DNA from: an uncultured Chloroflexota bacterium
GTDB lineage: Bacteria > Chloroflexota > Limnocylindria > Limnocylindrales > Limnocylindraceae
NCBI GenBank assembly: GCA_903851225.1
Contig: CAINNT010000082.1
Coordinates: 1-31,801, forward strand
Length of the DNA stretch: 31,801 nt
Direction of reading: 5' to 3'
Shown: positions 1 to 7,866 of the stretch, in pieces
Numbering within the stretch: the first letter of the stretch is position 1
Layout of the letters: the number at the start of each line of letters is the position of its first letter
Made by a program: the position numbers and the translations under genes
Notes under the pieces: generated by a model
The model's input: only the letters and a program-made list of their open reading frames with translations
Databases searched by the model: none
What the model was told of the DNA's origin: nothing

Positions 1-407
1 AGGAAGAGGTCGAGTGCCAGGAAGACGCCGAGCATTCCCGTCTCGAGAATGAGGAAGCTGACGAAATACTCCTTCACGCGCGTCTGGATCGGCCCGAAGC
101 TCGCGAGGATGCAGATCCAGCTGAGCAGCGTCGTCAAGACAACGAGCGCTCCGGAGAGCCCGTCGACGCCGAGGTGGTAGGTGATGCCGAACGACGGAAT
201 CCACGAGAGCTGCTCGCTGAAGGCGAACTCGCCGCTCTGGCCGCGGATGCCCAGCAGCATGCCGAGGCTCAGCGCAAAGGTGACCAGTGAAACACCAAGT
301 GCGGCAGCGCGAATCAGGCCTGGTCGCGACGATGGAAGAAACGCGACGCCGAGCGCGCCGAGGAGTGGTAGGAAGATGATCAGCGAGAGGATCGGCATAT
401 CACTCAT
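1..407 (-). CDS. nuoM: NADH-quinone oxidoreductase subunit M, N-terminal part (runs off window)
   Basis: Partial gene: about 135 N-terminal codons are present and the rest lies beyond position 1. NuoM is one of the three antiporter-like proton-pumping membrane subunits of complex I. The translation begins MSDMPILSLIIFLPLLGALG, which is a first membrane helix, and later shows YHLGVDGLSGALVVLTTLLS, the conserved Mrp-type segment where the subunit folds back into the membrane. The ATG at 405-407 overlaps the nuoL stop codon (ATGA), so the two are translationally coupled. An alternative in-frame ATG lies three codons downstream. NuoN would be expected further left but is not visible. Confidence 0.93.
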   Translation of the reverse strand, partial: MSDMPILSLIIFLPLLGALGVAFLPSSRPGLIRAAALGVSLVTFALSLGMLLGIRGQSGEFAFSEQLSWIPSFGITYHLGVDGLSGALVVLTTLLSWICILASFGPIQTRVKEYFVSFLILETGMLGVFLALDLF

Positions 408-2353
408 CCTGCGATCACCAGGTACGCCGCTGCGATGGCAACGAGGCCGAAGGCAATGCCAAGCGCATAGTTCTGCACGCGACCGGTTTGAATCTGTCGC
501 AGGCCACGACCGCCGCTTGAAGTGAGTGAGGCGACACCGTTCACCGTGCCGTCGACTACGCGACGGTCAAACCACCAGAGTGCGTTTGCAAACTTCCGCC
601 CGAAGCGTACGAAGACGAGGTCGTTGAGGTCGTCGAAGTACCAGCGGTTGCGACTCCCGTCGTAGAGCGGCTGCAGCCGCTTCGTCACGCGGCCGAGGAA
701 CTCGCCGTTGTCGCTGCGGAAGAGTCGCACGCCAACAACGGTGCCGATGGAGGCAACGGTGACGCTTGCGAGCATGAGTAGGCCATCGATGCCGAAGAGT
801 GTCCACGCCTCGTGTTCGTGGCCGAGCATCTCGCTCGCTGGGTGGAAGATCGGCTCAAGTGCATGCACCAGAACACCGTCGGCAAATGGGAAGCCGAGCG
901 CAGCGCCGATGGCAATTGATGGCACTGCAAGAATGATGAGCGGCAGCGTCATCGTCCACGGTGATTCGTGCACGTGCGATTCATCGTGCACGCGGCTCTT
1001 CCCCCAGAAGGTGAGTCCCATCAGTCGGAACATGTAGAAGGCGGTCATTGCGGCGACGATCATGCCAACGAACCAGACCCATGCGTACCCAAACTTGAAA
1101 GCCTCGCCGAGGATCTCATCTTTGGAGAAGAATCCGGCGAGCGGTGGCAGTCCAGCGATTGCCACGGTGCCGATCAGCATCGTTGCGTACGTGATTGGAA
1201 TCTTGCGCCAGAGTCCGCCCATCTTCGTCATCTCTTGCTCTCCGTTCACTGCGTGAATGACCGAGCCTGAGCCGAGGAAGAGGAGGCCCTTGAAGAAGCC
1301 GTGTGTGATGAGGTGGAAGATTGCGGGGATCCATGCGCCGACACCGAGGGCCGCAAACATGTAGCCGAGCTGTGAGAGAGTTGAGAAGGCGAGAACACGC
1401 TTGATGTCGGTCTGCGTGAAGGCAATCGATGCAGCGAAGATCGCCGTGAAGATGCCGATCGCCGCAACGATGAGCATTGCATCGTGGCTCGCGGCGAAGA
1501 GTGGGCTCATGCGCGCGACAAGATAGACACCCGCGTTCACCATGGTGGCGGCGTGGATCAGTGCGCTCACCGGGGTTGGGCCTTCCATGGCGTCTGGAAG
1601 CCAGACATGGAGTGGGAACTGCGCCGACTTGCCGACGGCGCCACAGAAGATGAGAAGGGCGATGACGGTGGCGGCGGGACCAACGAGGGCGCCGGCCTCG
1701 ATGCCAGCCAGCACCGTATGGATATCGAGCGAACCGAAGACCACCACGAGGCCCATCAGGCCGAGGGCGAAGCCGACGTCACCGACGCGGTTGGTAATAA
1801 AGGCCTTCTTGGCGGCCAAGCCCGGTGCCGTCTTGGTGTACCAGAACCCAATCAGCAGGTAGGAGGAGAGGCCGACCAGCTCCCAGGCGGCGAAGACCAC
1901 GAGGAGGTTGTCGGCGAGCACCAGCAGGAGCATCGAGAACATGAACAGGTTCAGGTAGGCAAAGAAGCGCCAGTAGCTGTCGTCATGGCTCATGTAGCCG
2001 ACGCTATAGAGGTGCACCAGGGCGCCGACCGTGGTCACCACCAGCAGTAGGGCTCCCGTGAGGGCGTCAACGTGCAGCCCGAGCCCGAAGTTCAGGTCGC
2101 CCGAGGCGATCCAGGTGAAGAGGGGCATCGACGCGCCAGCCTCACCGAGGCCCCCCGTAAGGGCGGGGATCGCGAGGCTCATGGCCAGCGCCCAGGTGGC
2201 GATGATTGCCCCAAGTGGGACCAGGTGGGCCAGCTTGCCGAGGCGGCGGCCGACTGCCGCAGTAAAGGCGAAGCCCATCAGTGGGAGGAGCAGCAAGAGC
2301 GGGGTGTAGCTCGGAAGTGCGCCCACCTCGACCACGGTCTCAGCAGTGAACAT
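404..2353 (-). CDS. nuoL: NADH-quinone oxidoreductase subunit L
   Basis: Encodes 649 residues, close to the usual 600-650. NuoL is the distal proton-pumping subunit of complex I, with a C-terminal lateral helix that spans the membrane arm. Visible hallmarks are GLHVDALTGALLLVVTTVG, the YMSHDDSYWRFFAYLNLFMFSM stretch (residues about 118-140), the lysine- and histidine-bearing half-channel region around GKSAQFPLHVWLPDAMEGPT (about 243-262), and ALIHAATMVNAGVYL. The last about 100 residues form an amphipathic region and a final hydrophobic helix. The start lies 3 bases after the nuoK stop and the end overlaps nuoM by 4 bases. Nothing looks broken. Confidence 0.97.
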   Translation of the reverse strand: MFTAETVVEVGALPSYTPLLLLLPLMGFAFTAAVGRRLGKLAHLVPLGAIIATWALAMSLAIPALTGGLGEAGASMPLFTWIASGDLNFGLGLHVDALTGALLLVVTTVGALVHLYSVGYMSHDDSYWRFFAYLNLFMFSMLLLVLADNLLVVFAAWELVGLSSYLLIGFWYTKTAPGLAAKKAFITNRVGDVGFALGLMGLVVVFGSLDIHTVLAGIEAGALVGPAATVIALLIFCGAVGKSAQFPLHVWLPDAMEGPTPVSALIHAATMVNAGVYLVARMSPLFAASHDAMLIVAAIGIFTAIFAASIAFTQTDIKRVLAFSTLSQLGYMFAALGVGAWIPAIFHLITHGFFKGLLFLGSGSVIHAVNGEQEMTKMGGLWRKIPITYATMLIGTVAIAGLPPLAGFFSKDEILGEAFKFGYAWVWFVGMIVAAMTAFYMFRLMGLTFWGKSRVHDESHVHESPWTMTLPLIILAVPSIAIGAALGFPFADGVLVHALEPIFHPASEMLGHEHEAWTLFGIDGLLMLASVTVASIGTVVGVRLFRSDNGEFLGRVTKRLQPLYDGSRNRWYFDDLNDLVFVRFGRKFANALWWFDRRVVDGTVNGVASLTSSGGRGLRQIQTGRVQNYALGIAFGLVAIAAAYLVIAG

Positions 2354-2356
2354 CGC

Positions 2357-2677
2357 CTACTGCCTCATCGTGTCGTACTCGTCGACCAGCGGGGTCTTCC
2401 GGTTGCGGAAGATGGCGATCACGATCGCCAAGCCCACGGTGGCCTCTGCCGCCGCCACGGCGATGATCAGAAGCGCAAAGGCTGCACCCTGTCCCGCAAG
2501 TGACGGAATGAAAGCGCCCAGCGCGAGCGCGGCAAGGTTCACGGCGTTCAACATCAGCTCGATGCTCATCAACATGCTGATCGCGTTGCGACGCGCCAGG
2601 AAGCCGAATGAGCCGATGGCGAACAGCATTCCCGACAACACAAGGTATGGCTCAAGGTGTCCGGCGATTTGACTCAT
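2357..2677 (-). CDS. nuoK: NADH-quinone oxidoreductase subunit K
   Basis: Encodes 106 residues, the normal size for this small three-helix membrane subunit of the complex I proton-transfer path. The conserved acidic segment is visible as ISMLMSIELMLNAVNLAALA, whose glutamate matches the essential one in helix 2. A second acidic residue lies in AVAAAEATVGLAIVIAIFR near residues 75-92. The start codon overlaps the nuoJ stop by 4 bases, so it is probably translated by coupling from nuoJ. Confidence 0.96.
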   Translation of the reverse strand: MSQIAGHLEPYLVLSGMLFAIGSFGFLARRNAISMLMSIELMLNAVNLAALALGAFIPSLAGQGAAFALLIIAVAAAEATVGLAIVIAIFRNRKTPLVDEYDTMRQ

Positions 2678-3234
2678 GGGAGATCCTCGCCAACGTCGTT
2701 GGCCTTTGGCTCCATGGCGAGATAGATGCCGCCAATCACCGCGGCAAGGATGAGCACGCTTGCGATTTCAAATGCGAGCAGGTACGGCCCGAACAGTGCG
2801 GCGGCAACCGGCGCAGTTCCGGTTGCAGCTGGCGTGTCGGAGAAGACGGTTGAGCCCCACTCCGTGCTCCCGAAGGCAAGCCCGAAGACCACCGCAAGCA
2901 ATACTGCGGCAAGGGCCGCTGGAGCAACCTGTGTTTGGAAGGCCAACTTTACCGGTGCGACCTTCGACTGCGTGAGCATGATGGCGAACAGAATCAACAC
3001 ACTGATTGCGCCGATGTAGACGAGCACTTGCGCGCCGGCAACGATTGCGGCACCCAACATCACGTAGATACCGGCGAGTGCGCCAAGGGTGAGGATCAAG
3101 AAGAGACCGCTCTTGATGATGTCGCGGCCAAATACCACGCCGAAGGCGGCGGCGAGCACCACCCCGCCAAGGAGCAAGAAGAGGACGTCTGACCAACCGA
3201 GTCCAATGAACGGGATGACGTCTGGGAGCGGCAT
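2674..3234 (-). CDS. nuoJ: NADH-quinone oxidoreductase subunit J
   Basis: Encodes 186 residues with five predicted hydrophobic segments. The diagnostic stretch is GLFLILTLGALAGIYVMLGA followed by QVLVYIGAISVLILFAIMLT, which matches helix 3 of NuoJ (the helix with the pi-bulge that moves during turnover) and the next helix. It follows the unusual NuoG-like flavoprotein gene by only 3 bases and overlaps nuoK by 4 bases. In canonical operons the gene before nuoJ is nuoI. Here the preceding gene instead ends in a NuoI-like C-terminal half, so the positional relationship is partly preserved. Confidence 0.96.
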   Translation of the reverse strand: MPLPDVIPFIGLGWSDVLFLLLGGVVLAAAFGVVFGRDIIKSGLFLILTLGALAGIYVMLGAAIVAGAQVLVYIGAISVLILFAIMLTQSKVAPVKLAFQTQVAPAALAAVLLAVVFGLAFGSTEWGSTVFSDTPAATGTAPVAAALFGPYLLAFEIASVLILAAVIGGIYLAMEPKANDVGEDLP

Positions 3235-3237
3235 CAG

Positions 3238-5784
3238 TTACTTGCGCAGGCTCTGCGGCAGCACAGGGAGCTGTCGAGCTGGGTCGTAGCGCCGCCCAGC
3301 AACCGTGTTCTCCCAGTTGGCTTCTCCGCGAACGAATGTTGCCTCTGACGTGCGCTCGAGCTTCGACAGCGCGATAAGGTCGATCATTGGCTCACTGCGA
3401 TCGGTGTGTGCGAGCTCAAAGTCGAAGCCGCTGCGCAGCGCGTCATACGGGCACGCATCCACGCAGATGCCGCAGAGGATGCAGCGCGACTCGTCGACTT
3501 CGTACTTAGTGAGGATTCGTGGCTTCGGCATCAGCGCGCCGGTCGGGCAGGTCTCAGCGCAGCGACCACACGAGACACATGGCGATTCGTTCAAGCTCAT
3601 GTCGAGCGGGGTGGTTACGAGCGTATCGAATCCGGTGCGCATGAAGTCGTAGCAGGCGGCCCCAACAACTTCGGCACAAACGTTGGCGCAACGGCCGCAG
3701 TCAATGCACCGTGATGGCTCGCGCAGAATGAATGCGTGCGAGTCGTCGCGCAGGTAATCGTGGTTTGCACCGGTCCAGCGGTTTTCGGTGATTGAGCGGA
3801 ACCCGGCGCCGCCGTGATGATCCTTCTCGAGGGTCTTCAGCGTTGTGCCGTATTCGATGCCGAGGCGTCGCAGGTCGCAGAAGCCGATCGCTTCGCAGGT
3901 GCACTGCAAGCAGCGCGTGCTCTCGGCCATCACCTCTGGCTTGCTGTACGGAATTTCGTACTGGATGTAGTCGTTCTTGCGCTCTTCGGCCGGGAGTGCC
4001 TTCAGGCGCAACCGTGGCTCTTTCACCTCGGCGGTGAACGGCACGATGCTGAGGAACTCTGGCTGTGGCTCGGCGAGTGTCTGTCGGTTGCGAATCTCCG
4101 AAAGGTCGAGCCCCTGGAGGTACGCATCGACGGCGTAGGCGCAGCGTCGGCCGTCGGCGATCGAGGCGACGACGGTTGTTGCGCCGTTGCGCAAGTCGCC
4201 GCAGCCGAAGACGCCATCACGGCCGGTCTGGAAGGTGACGGCGTCTGCCTTGAGTCGGCCGTTCTTCGTGGTGGCAACGCCGTCGGCGCCGACGCTCGCC
4301 CAGGTCATGTCGGGACCCTGGCCGATCGCCTTCAGGATGCGATCGCACTCGATGATGAATTCTGTGCCTGGTGCTGGCTCTGGTCGTCGGCGACCCGATG
4401 CGTCGGGTGCGCCGAGCTGCATACGGATGAACTCGAGGCCGATCACCTTGTTGTTCGCGTCGGTGACGACGCGGGTTGGACCGGCCTGGAAGATGGCGCG
4501 CGCGCCCTCCTCGATCATCTCGTGGACTTCGTCGGCGGCTGGCATGTCCTTCATGTCGCGGCGGTAGACGAGGGTGACCTCCTTGGCTCCCTGGCGCACG
4601 CTGGTTCGGGCGCAGTCCATCGAGGTATACCCGCCGCCAACTACGACGACGCGGCTCCCCTCGTGATCTGGATAGGTGAGGCCGAGCGCGGCGGTGTGCA
4701 GGTAGTCACGTCCGTCGATGACCCCGTCAGCGTCTTCGCCTGGAATGCCGAGGTCGTTCGTGTCATAGCAGCCGATCGCAACAACGACTCCGTCGTAGCC
4801 CTGTGCTTTCAGGTCGGCAACGGTGAAATCACGACCGAGCATCTTGCCGCACTCGAACCGGCCGCCGAGTCGCGTGATCGACTGGTACTCGCCATCGAGC
4901 ACCTCGATCTTCGGCAGACGGTACTGCGGAATGCCGTAGCGCAACATGCCGCCCGGCTCTGGGTCTTTCTCGAAGATGGTGACGTCGTGTCCGGCGACGA
5001 GTAGGTAGTAGGCGGCAGATGCGCCAGACGGACCAGACCCAATCACCGCAACGCGCTTGCCCGTCTTTGGCTGGAGCTCGAATGGCACAGGTGGATCGAG
5101 ATTCTCGTCCCACATCGCCTTCAACACCTGGTCGCCGGCGTAGCGATGGCTATCGCGAATTGCGATCGCCTCGTCGACCTCGTCGCGACGGCAGTGGTCC
5201 TCACATGGTGCTGGGCAGACGCGACCGAGGATGCTCGGGAATGGAATGGTGCGCTTGAAGATGCGTGCAGACTCGCGGAACTGCGACTCAGCGTTCGCCT
5301 TCAAGAACCCAGGAATGTCGATATGGCTCGGGCACTTGTTCTGGCATGGCGGCAAGCAGTAGGCGTTGTGGTCGCTGAAGATCAACTCAAGGTTGGTGCG
5401 GCGAATTTCGCGAATGCGATCGGTCTGCGTCGATACGACCTGCGCAGGCTCAGCTTTCGCGGAACAACTGATGGATGGCTGATCGCACCCTTCGACATCC
5501 ACGACGCACATGCGGCATGCGCCGAATCCTGGAAGCTTCGGGTCGTAGCACAGGGTCGGAACTTCGATGCCGTTGGCGCGGCACACTTCAAGAATCGTCT
5601 GGCCCTCGAACGCTTCAAGCTTCTGCCCATCGATCTCGACGTAGAAGGTTGGTGTGCGCTGTGGTCGCTGTGGGCTGCGTGTGGTGAGCAGCTTGTCGAC
5701 GACGACTTCTGCAGATGGCGCTGGGGTGATCGCGCGAGAAACTGGTGTCACTGCGCTTGCCGGTCGATCAATCAGGTCGGCCAT
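3238..5784 (-). CDS. NuoG-replacing iron-sulfur flavoprotein: 2Fe-2S, GltD/NfnB core, three 4Fe-4S motifs, NuoI-like tail
   Basis: Encodes 848 residues in the position expected for a NuoG-type subunit. Domains seen: NuoG-like [2Fe-2S] domain (Cys79, 90, 93, 107); a cysteine-rich GltD/NfnB-type segment (Cys143, 147, 151 and GRVCPAPCEDHC at 187-198); a FAD-binding GSGPSG motif (249-254); a second dinucleotide site (VVGGG at 381-385, YRRDMKDMP at 407-415) of the kind that binds NADPH in GltD; a cysteine cluster at 625-636; then CxxCxxCxxxC motifs starting at 693, 736 and 768. The first two resemble the NuoG/HydA ferredoxin pair. The last, with the following FDFELAHTDRSEPMIDLIAL, resembles the C-terminal half of NuoI. 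The molybdopterin-fold domain of NuoG is absent. Closest functional analogues by architecture are NfnB and the StnA subunit of Sporomusa-type Nfn. I infer NAD(P)H-linked electron entry into complex I. The exact reaction is unknown. Confidence 0.88.
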   Translation of the reverse strand: MADLIDRPASAVTPVSRAITPAPSAEVVVDKLLTTRSPQRPQRTPTFYVEIDGQKLEAFEGQTILEVCRANGIEVPTLCYDPKLPGFGACRMCVVDVEGCDQPSISCSAKAEPAQVVSTQTDRIREIRRTNLELIFSDHNAYCLPPCQNKCPSHIDIPGFLKANAESQFRESARIFKRTIPFPSILGRVCPAPCEDHCRRDEVDEAIAIRDSHRYAGDQVLKAMWDENLDPPVPFELQPKTGKRVAVIGSGPSGASAAYYLLVAGHDVTIFEKDPEPGGMLRYGIPQYRLPKIEVLDGEYQSITRLGGRFECGKMLGRDFTVADLKAQGYDGVVVAIGCYDTNDLGIPGEDADGVIDGRDYLHTAALGLTYPDHEGSRVVVVGGGYTSMDCARTSVRQGAKEVTLVYRRDMKDMPAADEVHEMIEEGARAIFQAGPTRVVTDANNKVIGLEFIRMQLGAPDASGRRRPEPAPGTEFIIECDRILKAIGQGPDMTWASVGADGVATTKNGRLKADAVTFQTGRDGVFGCGDLRNGATTVVASIADGRRCAYAVDAYLQGLDLSEIRNRQTLAEPQPEFLSIVPFTAEVKEPRLRLKALPAEERKNDYIQYEIPYSKPEVMAESTRCLQCTCEAIGFCDLRRLGIEYGTTLKTLEKDHHGGAGFRSITENRWTGANHDYLRDDSHAFILREPSRCIDCGRCANVCAEVVGAACYDFMRTGFDTLVTTPLDMSLNESPCVSCGRCAETCPTGALMPKPRILTKYEVDESRCILCGICVDACPYDALRSGFDFELAHTDRSEPMIDLIALSKLERTSEATFVRGEANWENTVAGRRYDPARQLPVLPQSLRK

Positions 5785-5786
5785 GA

Positions 5787-7046
5787 TCAGCTCCGTCCGC
5801 TCGTTGATGTTGCCGACAGTGCGGCAACGGCAGGTCCAAACTCAGAGGCAAAGTATCGCACCCCCGTAAGGAGCGGGCTTGGCGCGAGCGCCTCGTGTGC
5901 GCAGAGGGCACTGTCGGCGACATCGGCAGCGAGTTTCTGCAGCCGCTCTGCATCGGCAGGGCCGGCGAGCCCATCGACAAAGCGCTGGCCGATCTCGGCG
6001 AGTCGACGAGTGCCGATGCGGCACGGGATCGTCTTGCCGCACGCCTCGTCGGCGCACCAGCGCGTCAACATGGTGGCGAGTTCGGGGATGGCGACGGAGC
6101 TGTCGAGTGCAAGGAGCGCGCCCGAGCCGATATGCGCGCCAACGCTCTTGAGGCCGGCGCCGCTGTATGGCGTGCCGCCGAAGAGGCTTGCTGGAATGAA
6201 TCCTCCAGTTGGTCCACCCACGAGCAACGCTTTGATTGACGCGCCACCTGCGGTGCCGCCTGCCGCTGCAATGATCTCGTTCAGTGGTGTGCCAGTTGGC
6301 ACTTCAAGCACACCTGGGTGTGCGACGGATCCGCTGATCTGCACGAGGACGGTTCCTGGCTGTGCGGTGTCGCCGATCTGCGCGAAGGCCTCCGCGCCGT
6401 TGTTCAGAATCCATGGCACCGCGGCGAGGGTGGCGACGTTGTTCACGGCGGTTGGCTTGCCGAGGTAACCGACTGTTGATGGGTATGGCGGGGTCTGCTC
6501 TGGCTGACCCCGCTTGCCGGCGAGCGCCTTCATCAGCACCGTCTCTTCGCCAATCATGCTGGAGCCCTGGAGTGGGCGGACGGTGATGATCAGCTCGCGA
6601 CCGGTGCCGAGCAGCGTTGTGCCAAGGATTCCCTCGCGCTCGGCGGTGGCGATTACCGCCTCGAGTCGTTTGATCGCTTCGGTGTACTCGGCGCGCACGG
6701 CGATGAACGCCTCGCGGGCGCCTACGGTGAGGGCGGCGATGGCGAGCCCCTCAACGATCGCCTGTGGGTTCTCCTCCATGAGGAGTCGGTTGGTGAATAC
6801 GGCGGGATCAGATTCATAGCCGTTCGCTACGGCGTAGTACTGGCTGGCTGGCTCGGCGGCCGTCGCCTGCCACTTCGTTCCCGTTAGGAAGCCGCCGCCG
6901 CCGCGCCCACGTAGGCCAGCGGCGATCAGGGTTGCGGTGGTGCCAGCCGGGCCTGCCGCAGCGGCGGCACGGAGCGCTGCCCACGGCTCAGCAGGGGCGG
7001 CAAACAGCAGCTGGCTCCAGCCCTTCGGTGCGTTCAGGCGCTTCAT
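5787..7046 (-). CDS. nuoF: NuoF-type flavoprotein subunit with altered cluster site
   Basis: Encodes 419 residues, near the usual 420-440. NuoF normally binds FMN, oxidises NADH and passes electrons to the N3 [4Fe-4S] cluster. The glycine-rich nucleotide loop is visible as GLRGRGGGGFLTGTKW (44-59) and an SLBB domain follows (VQISGSVAHPGVLEVPTGTP). Two motifs deviate. The FMN motif reads ANGYESDPAVFTNR rather than the usual NADESEPGTxKDR form. The cluster motif is C336-G-K-T339-I-P-C342, where the middle cysteine is threonine; the distal cysteine is present at 382 and an extra cysteine occurs at 331. The start overlaps the end of the NuoI/E fusion gene by 4 bases and the stop lies 2 bases before the flavoprotein start. 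The fold is clear, but whether it still oxidises NADH is open. Confidence 0.92.
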   Translation of the reverse strand: MKRLNAPKGWSQLLFAAPAEPWAALRAAAAAGPAGTTATLIAAGLRGRGGGGFLTGTKWQATAAEPASQYYAVANGYESDPAVFTNRLLMEENPQAIVEGLAIAALTVGAREAFIAVRAEYTEAIKRLEAVIATAEREGILGTTLLGTGRELIITVRPLQGSSMIGEETVLMKALAGKRGQPEQTPPYPSTVGYLGKPTAVNNVATLAAVPWILNNGAEAFAQIGDTAQPGTVLVQISGSVAHPGVLEVPTGTPLNEIIAAAGGTAGGASIKALLVGGPTGGFIPASLFGGTPYSGAGLKSVGAHIGSGALLALDSSVAIPELATMLTRWCADEACGKTIPCRIGTRRLAEIGQRFVDGLAGPADAERLQKLAADVADSALCAHEALAPSPLLTGVRYFASEFGPAVAALSATSTSGRS

Positions 7047-7864
7047 GCGGCGTACCTGCCGGCGAGAGCGGCGGCCCAGCTCGCAGCGTTCTTCGCGCTG
7101 AGGTCACGCTGCGGCTCTCCATCAATGACCACAAGCGGTGACGGTGCGCCAGCAACGTGGCTCGGAAGCGACTCAAGACGCAAGTTGCTCCACGGGATCG
7201 CCCGGCCGAACTCGGTGCCGAACTCGTAGCTCAGGGTACCCATCACTGCACCCGCTCCGGAGACGAGGCAGTTGGCGCAACGGCAGACGGCGATCGAGCG
7301 GGTCACCCCGGGCTCGAATGCGAGGTGCTTATAGAAGGTGGCGGTGCCATAGACCATGGCGTACCAGGCGCCGGTCGCGCGGCTGACACGCTTGAGCGCA
7401 TCGACTGGGAGGTAACCGTATGCGCCTTGGATCGCCTCGAGGATCGCAAGCATGTGGTGAGGGTCGTAGTCGTGCGCTTCGAGAATCTCGTCGACTTTGG
7501 CGATGTCGATGGTTGCCCCTGTCGCCGCCGCCGCGTCGGAAACCGTTCGACCGGAGCGACGGATCGCCGACTCTTCGCGTCGTTCGGCGTACTGCTCGGC
7601 GGGCCCCCAATGCACGGCGAAGCGACCCTTCGTGTCGGTGCCACCCATGTCGATGCACTCAATCGGACAGGCCTGCGCGCACTGGAAACAGGTCTCGCAC
7701 TTCAGCGTGCCGTGTTCGTCGGTGACCAGCTCAAGTCGGCCGCGATTGCGCGGCGCAATGTCGGGCTTCGCCTCTGGATACATCACCGTGCGCTTCGGCT
7801 GGAAGAAACGCGTGAGCGTGAGGCGCATTCCCGAGAGCAGTCCGGAGCCTGGAATACGTGGCAT
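7043..7864 (-). CDS. Fusion of the N-terminal half of NuoI with NuoE
   Basis: The start at 7864 gives MPRIPGSGLLSGMRLTLTRF, 273 residues; it lies 2 bases after the nuoH stop, and a longer reading frame would run back into nuoH. Residues 1-80 look like NuoI: an amphipathic helix, the TVMYPEAKPDIAPRNRGRLE segment, and one CxxCxxCxxxCP motif (Cys56, 59, 62, 66; Cys70 follows). The second NuoI motif is missing. From about residue 117 the protein is NuoE-like (VDEILEAHDYDPHHMLAILEAIQ, GVTRSIAVCRCANCL). NuoE normally uses four cysteines for a [2Fe-2S] cluster. Here the first pair region has Cys194, 196 and 199, but the ECLGxC-equivalent reads E231-S-L-P-S-H236 with no cysteine. Probably a structural or rewired peripheral-arm subunit. 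Confidence 0.9.
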   Translation of the reverse strand: MPRIPGSGLLSGMRLTLTRFFQPKRTVMYPEAKPDIAPRNRGRLELVTDEHGTLKCETCFQCAQACPIECIDMGGTDTKGRFAVHWGPAEQYAERREESAIRRSGRTVSDAAAATGATIDIAKVDEILEAHDYDPHHMLAILEAIQGAYGYLPVDALKRVSRATGAWYAMVYGTATFYKHLAFEPGVTRSIAVCRCANCLVSGAGAVMGTLSYEFGTEFGRAIPWSNLRLESLPSHVAGAPSPLVVIDGEPQRDLSAKNAASWAAALAGRYAA

Positions 7865-7866
7865 GA

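Noticed and set aside
1484..2050. 188-residue plus-strand open frame inside nuoL
   Set aside because: It is antisense to a strongly conserved gene, has a composition typical of shadow frames in GC-rich DNA and no recognisable motifs.
3814..5004. 396-residue plus-strand open frame inside the flavoprotein gene
   Set aside because: It is the antisense shadow of the cofactor-binding core; both frames stay open because of high GC, and only the minus-strand frame shows family motifs.
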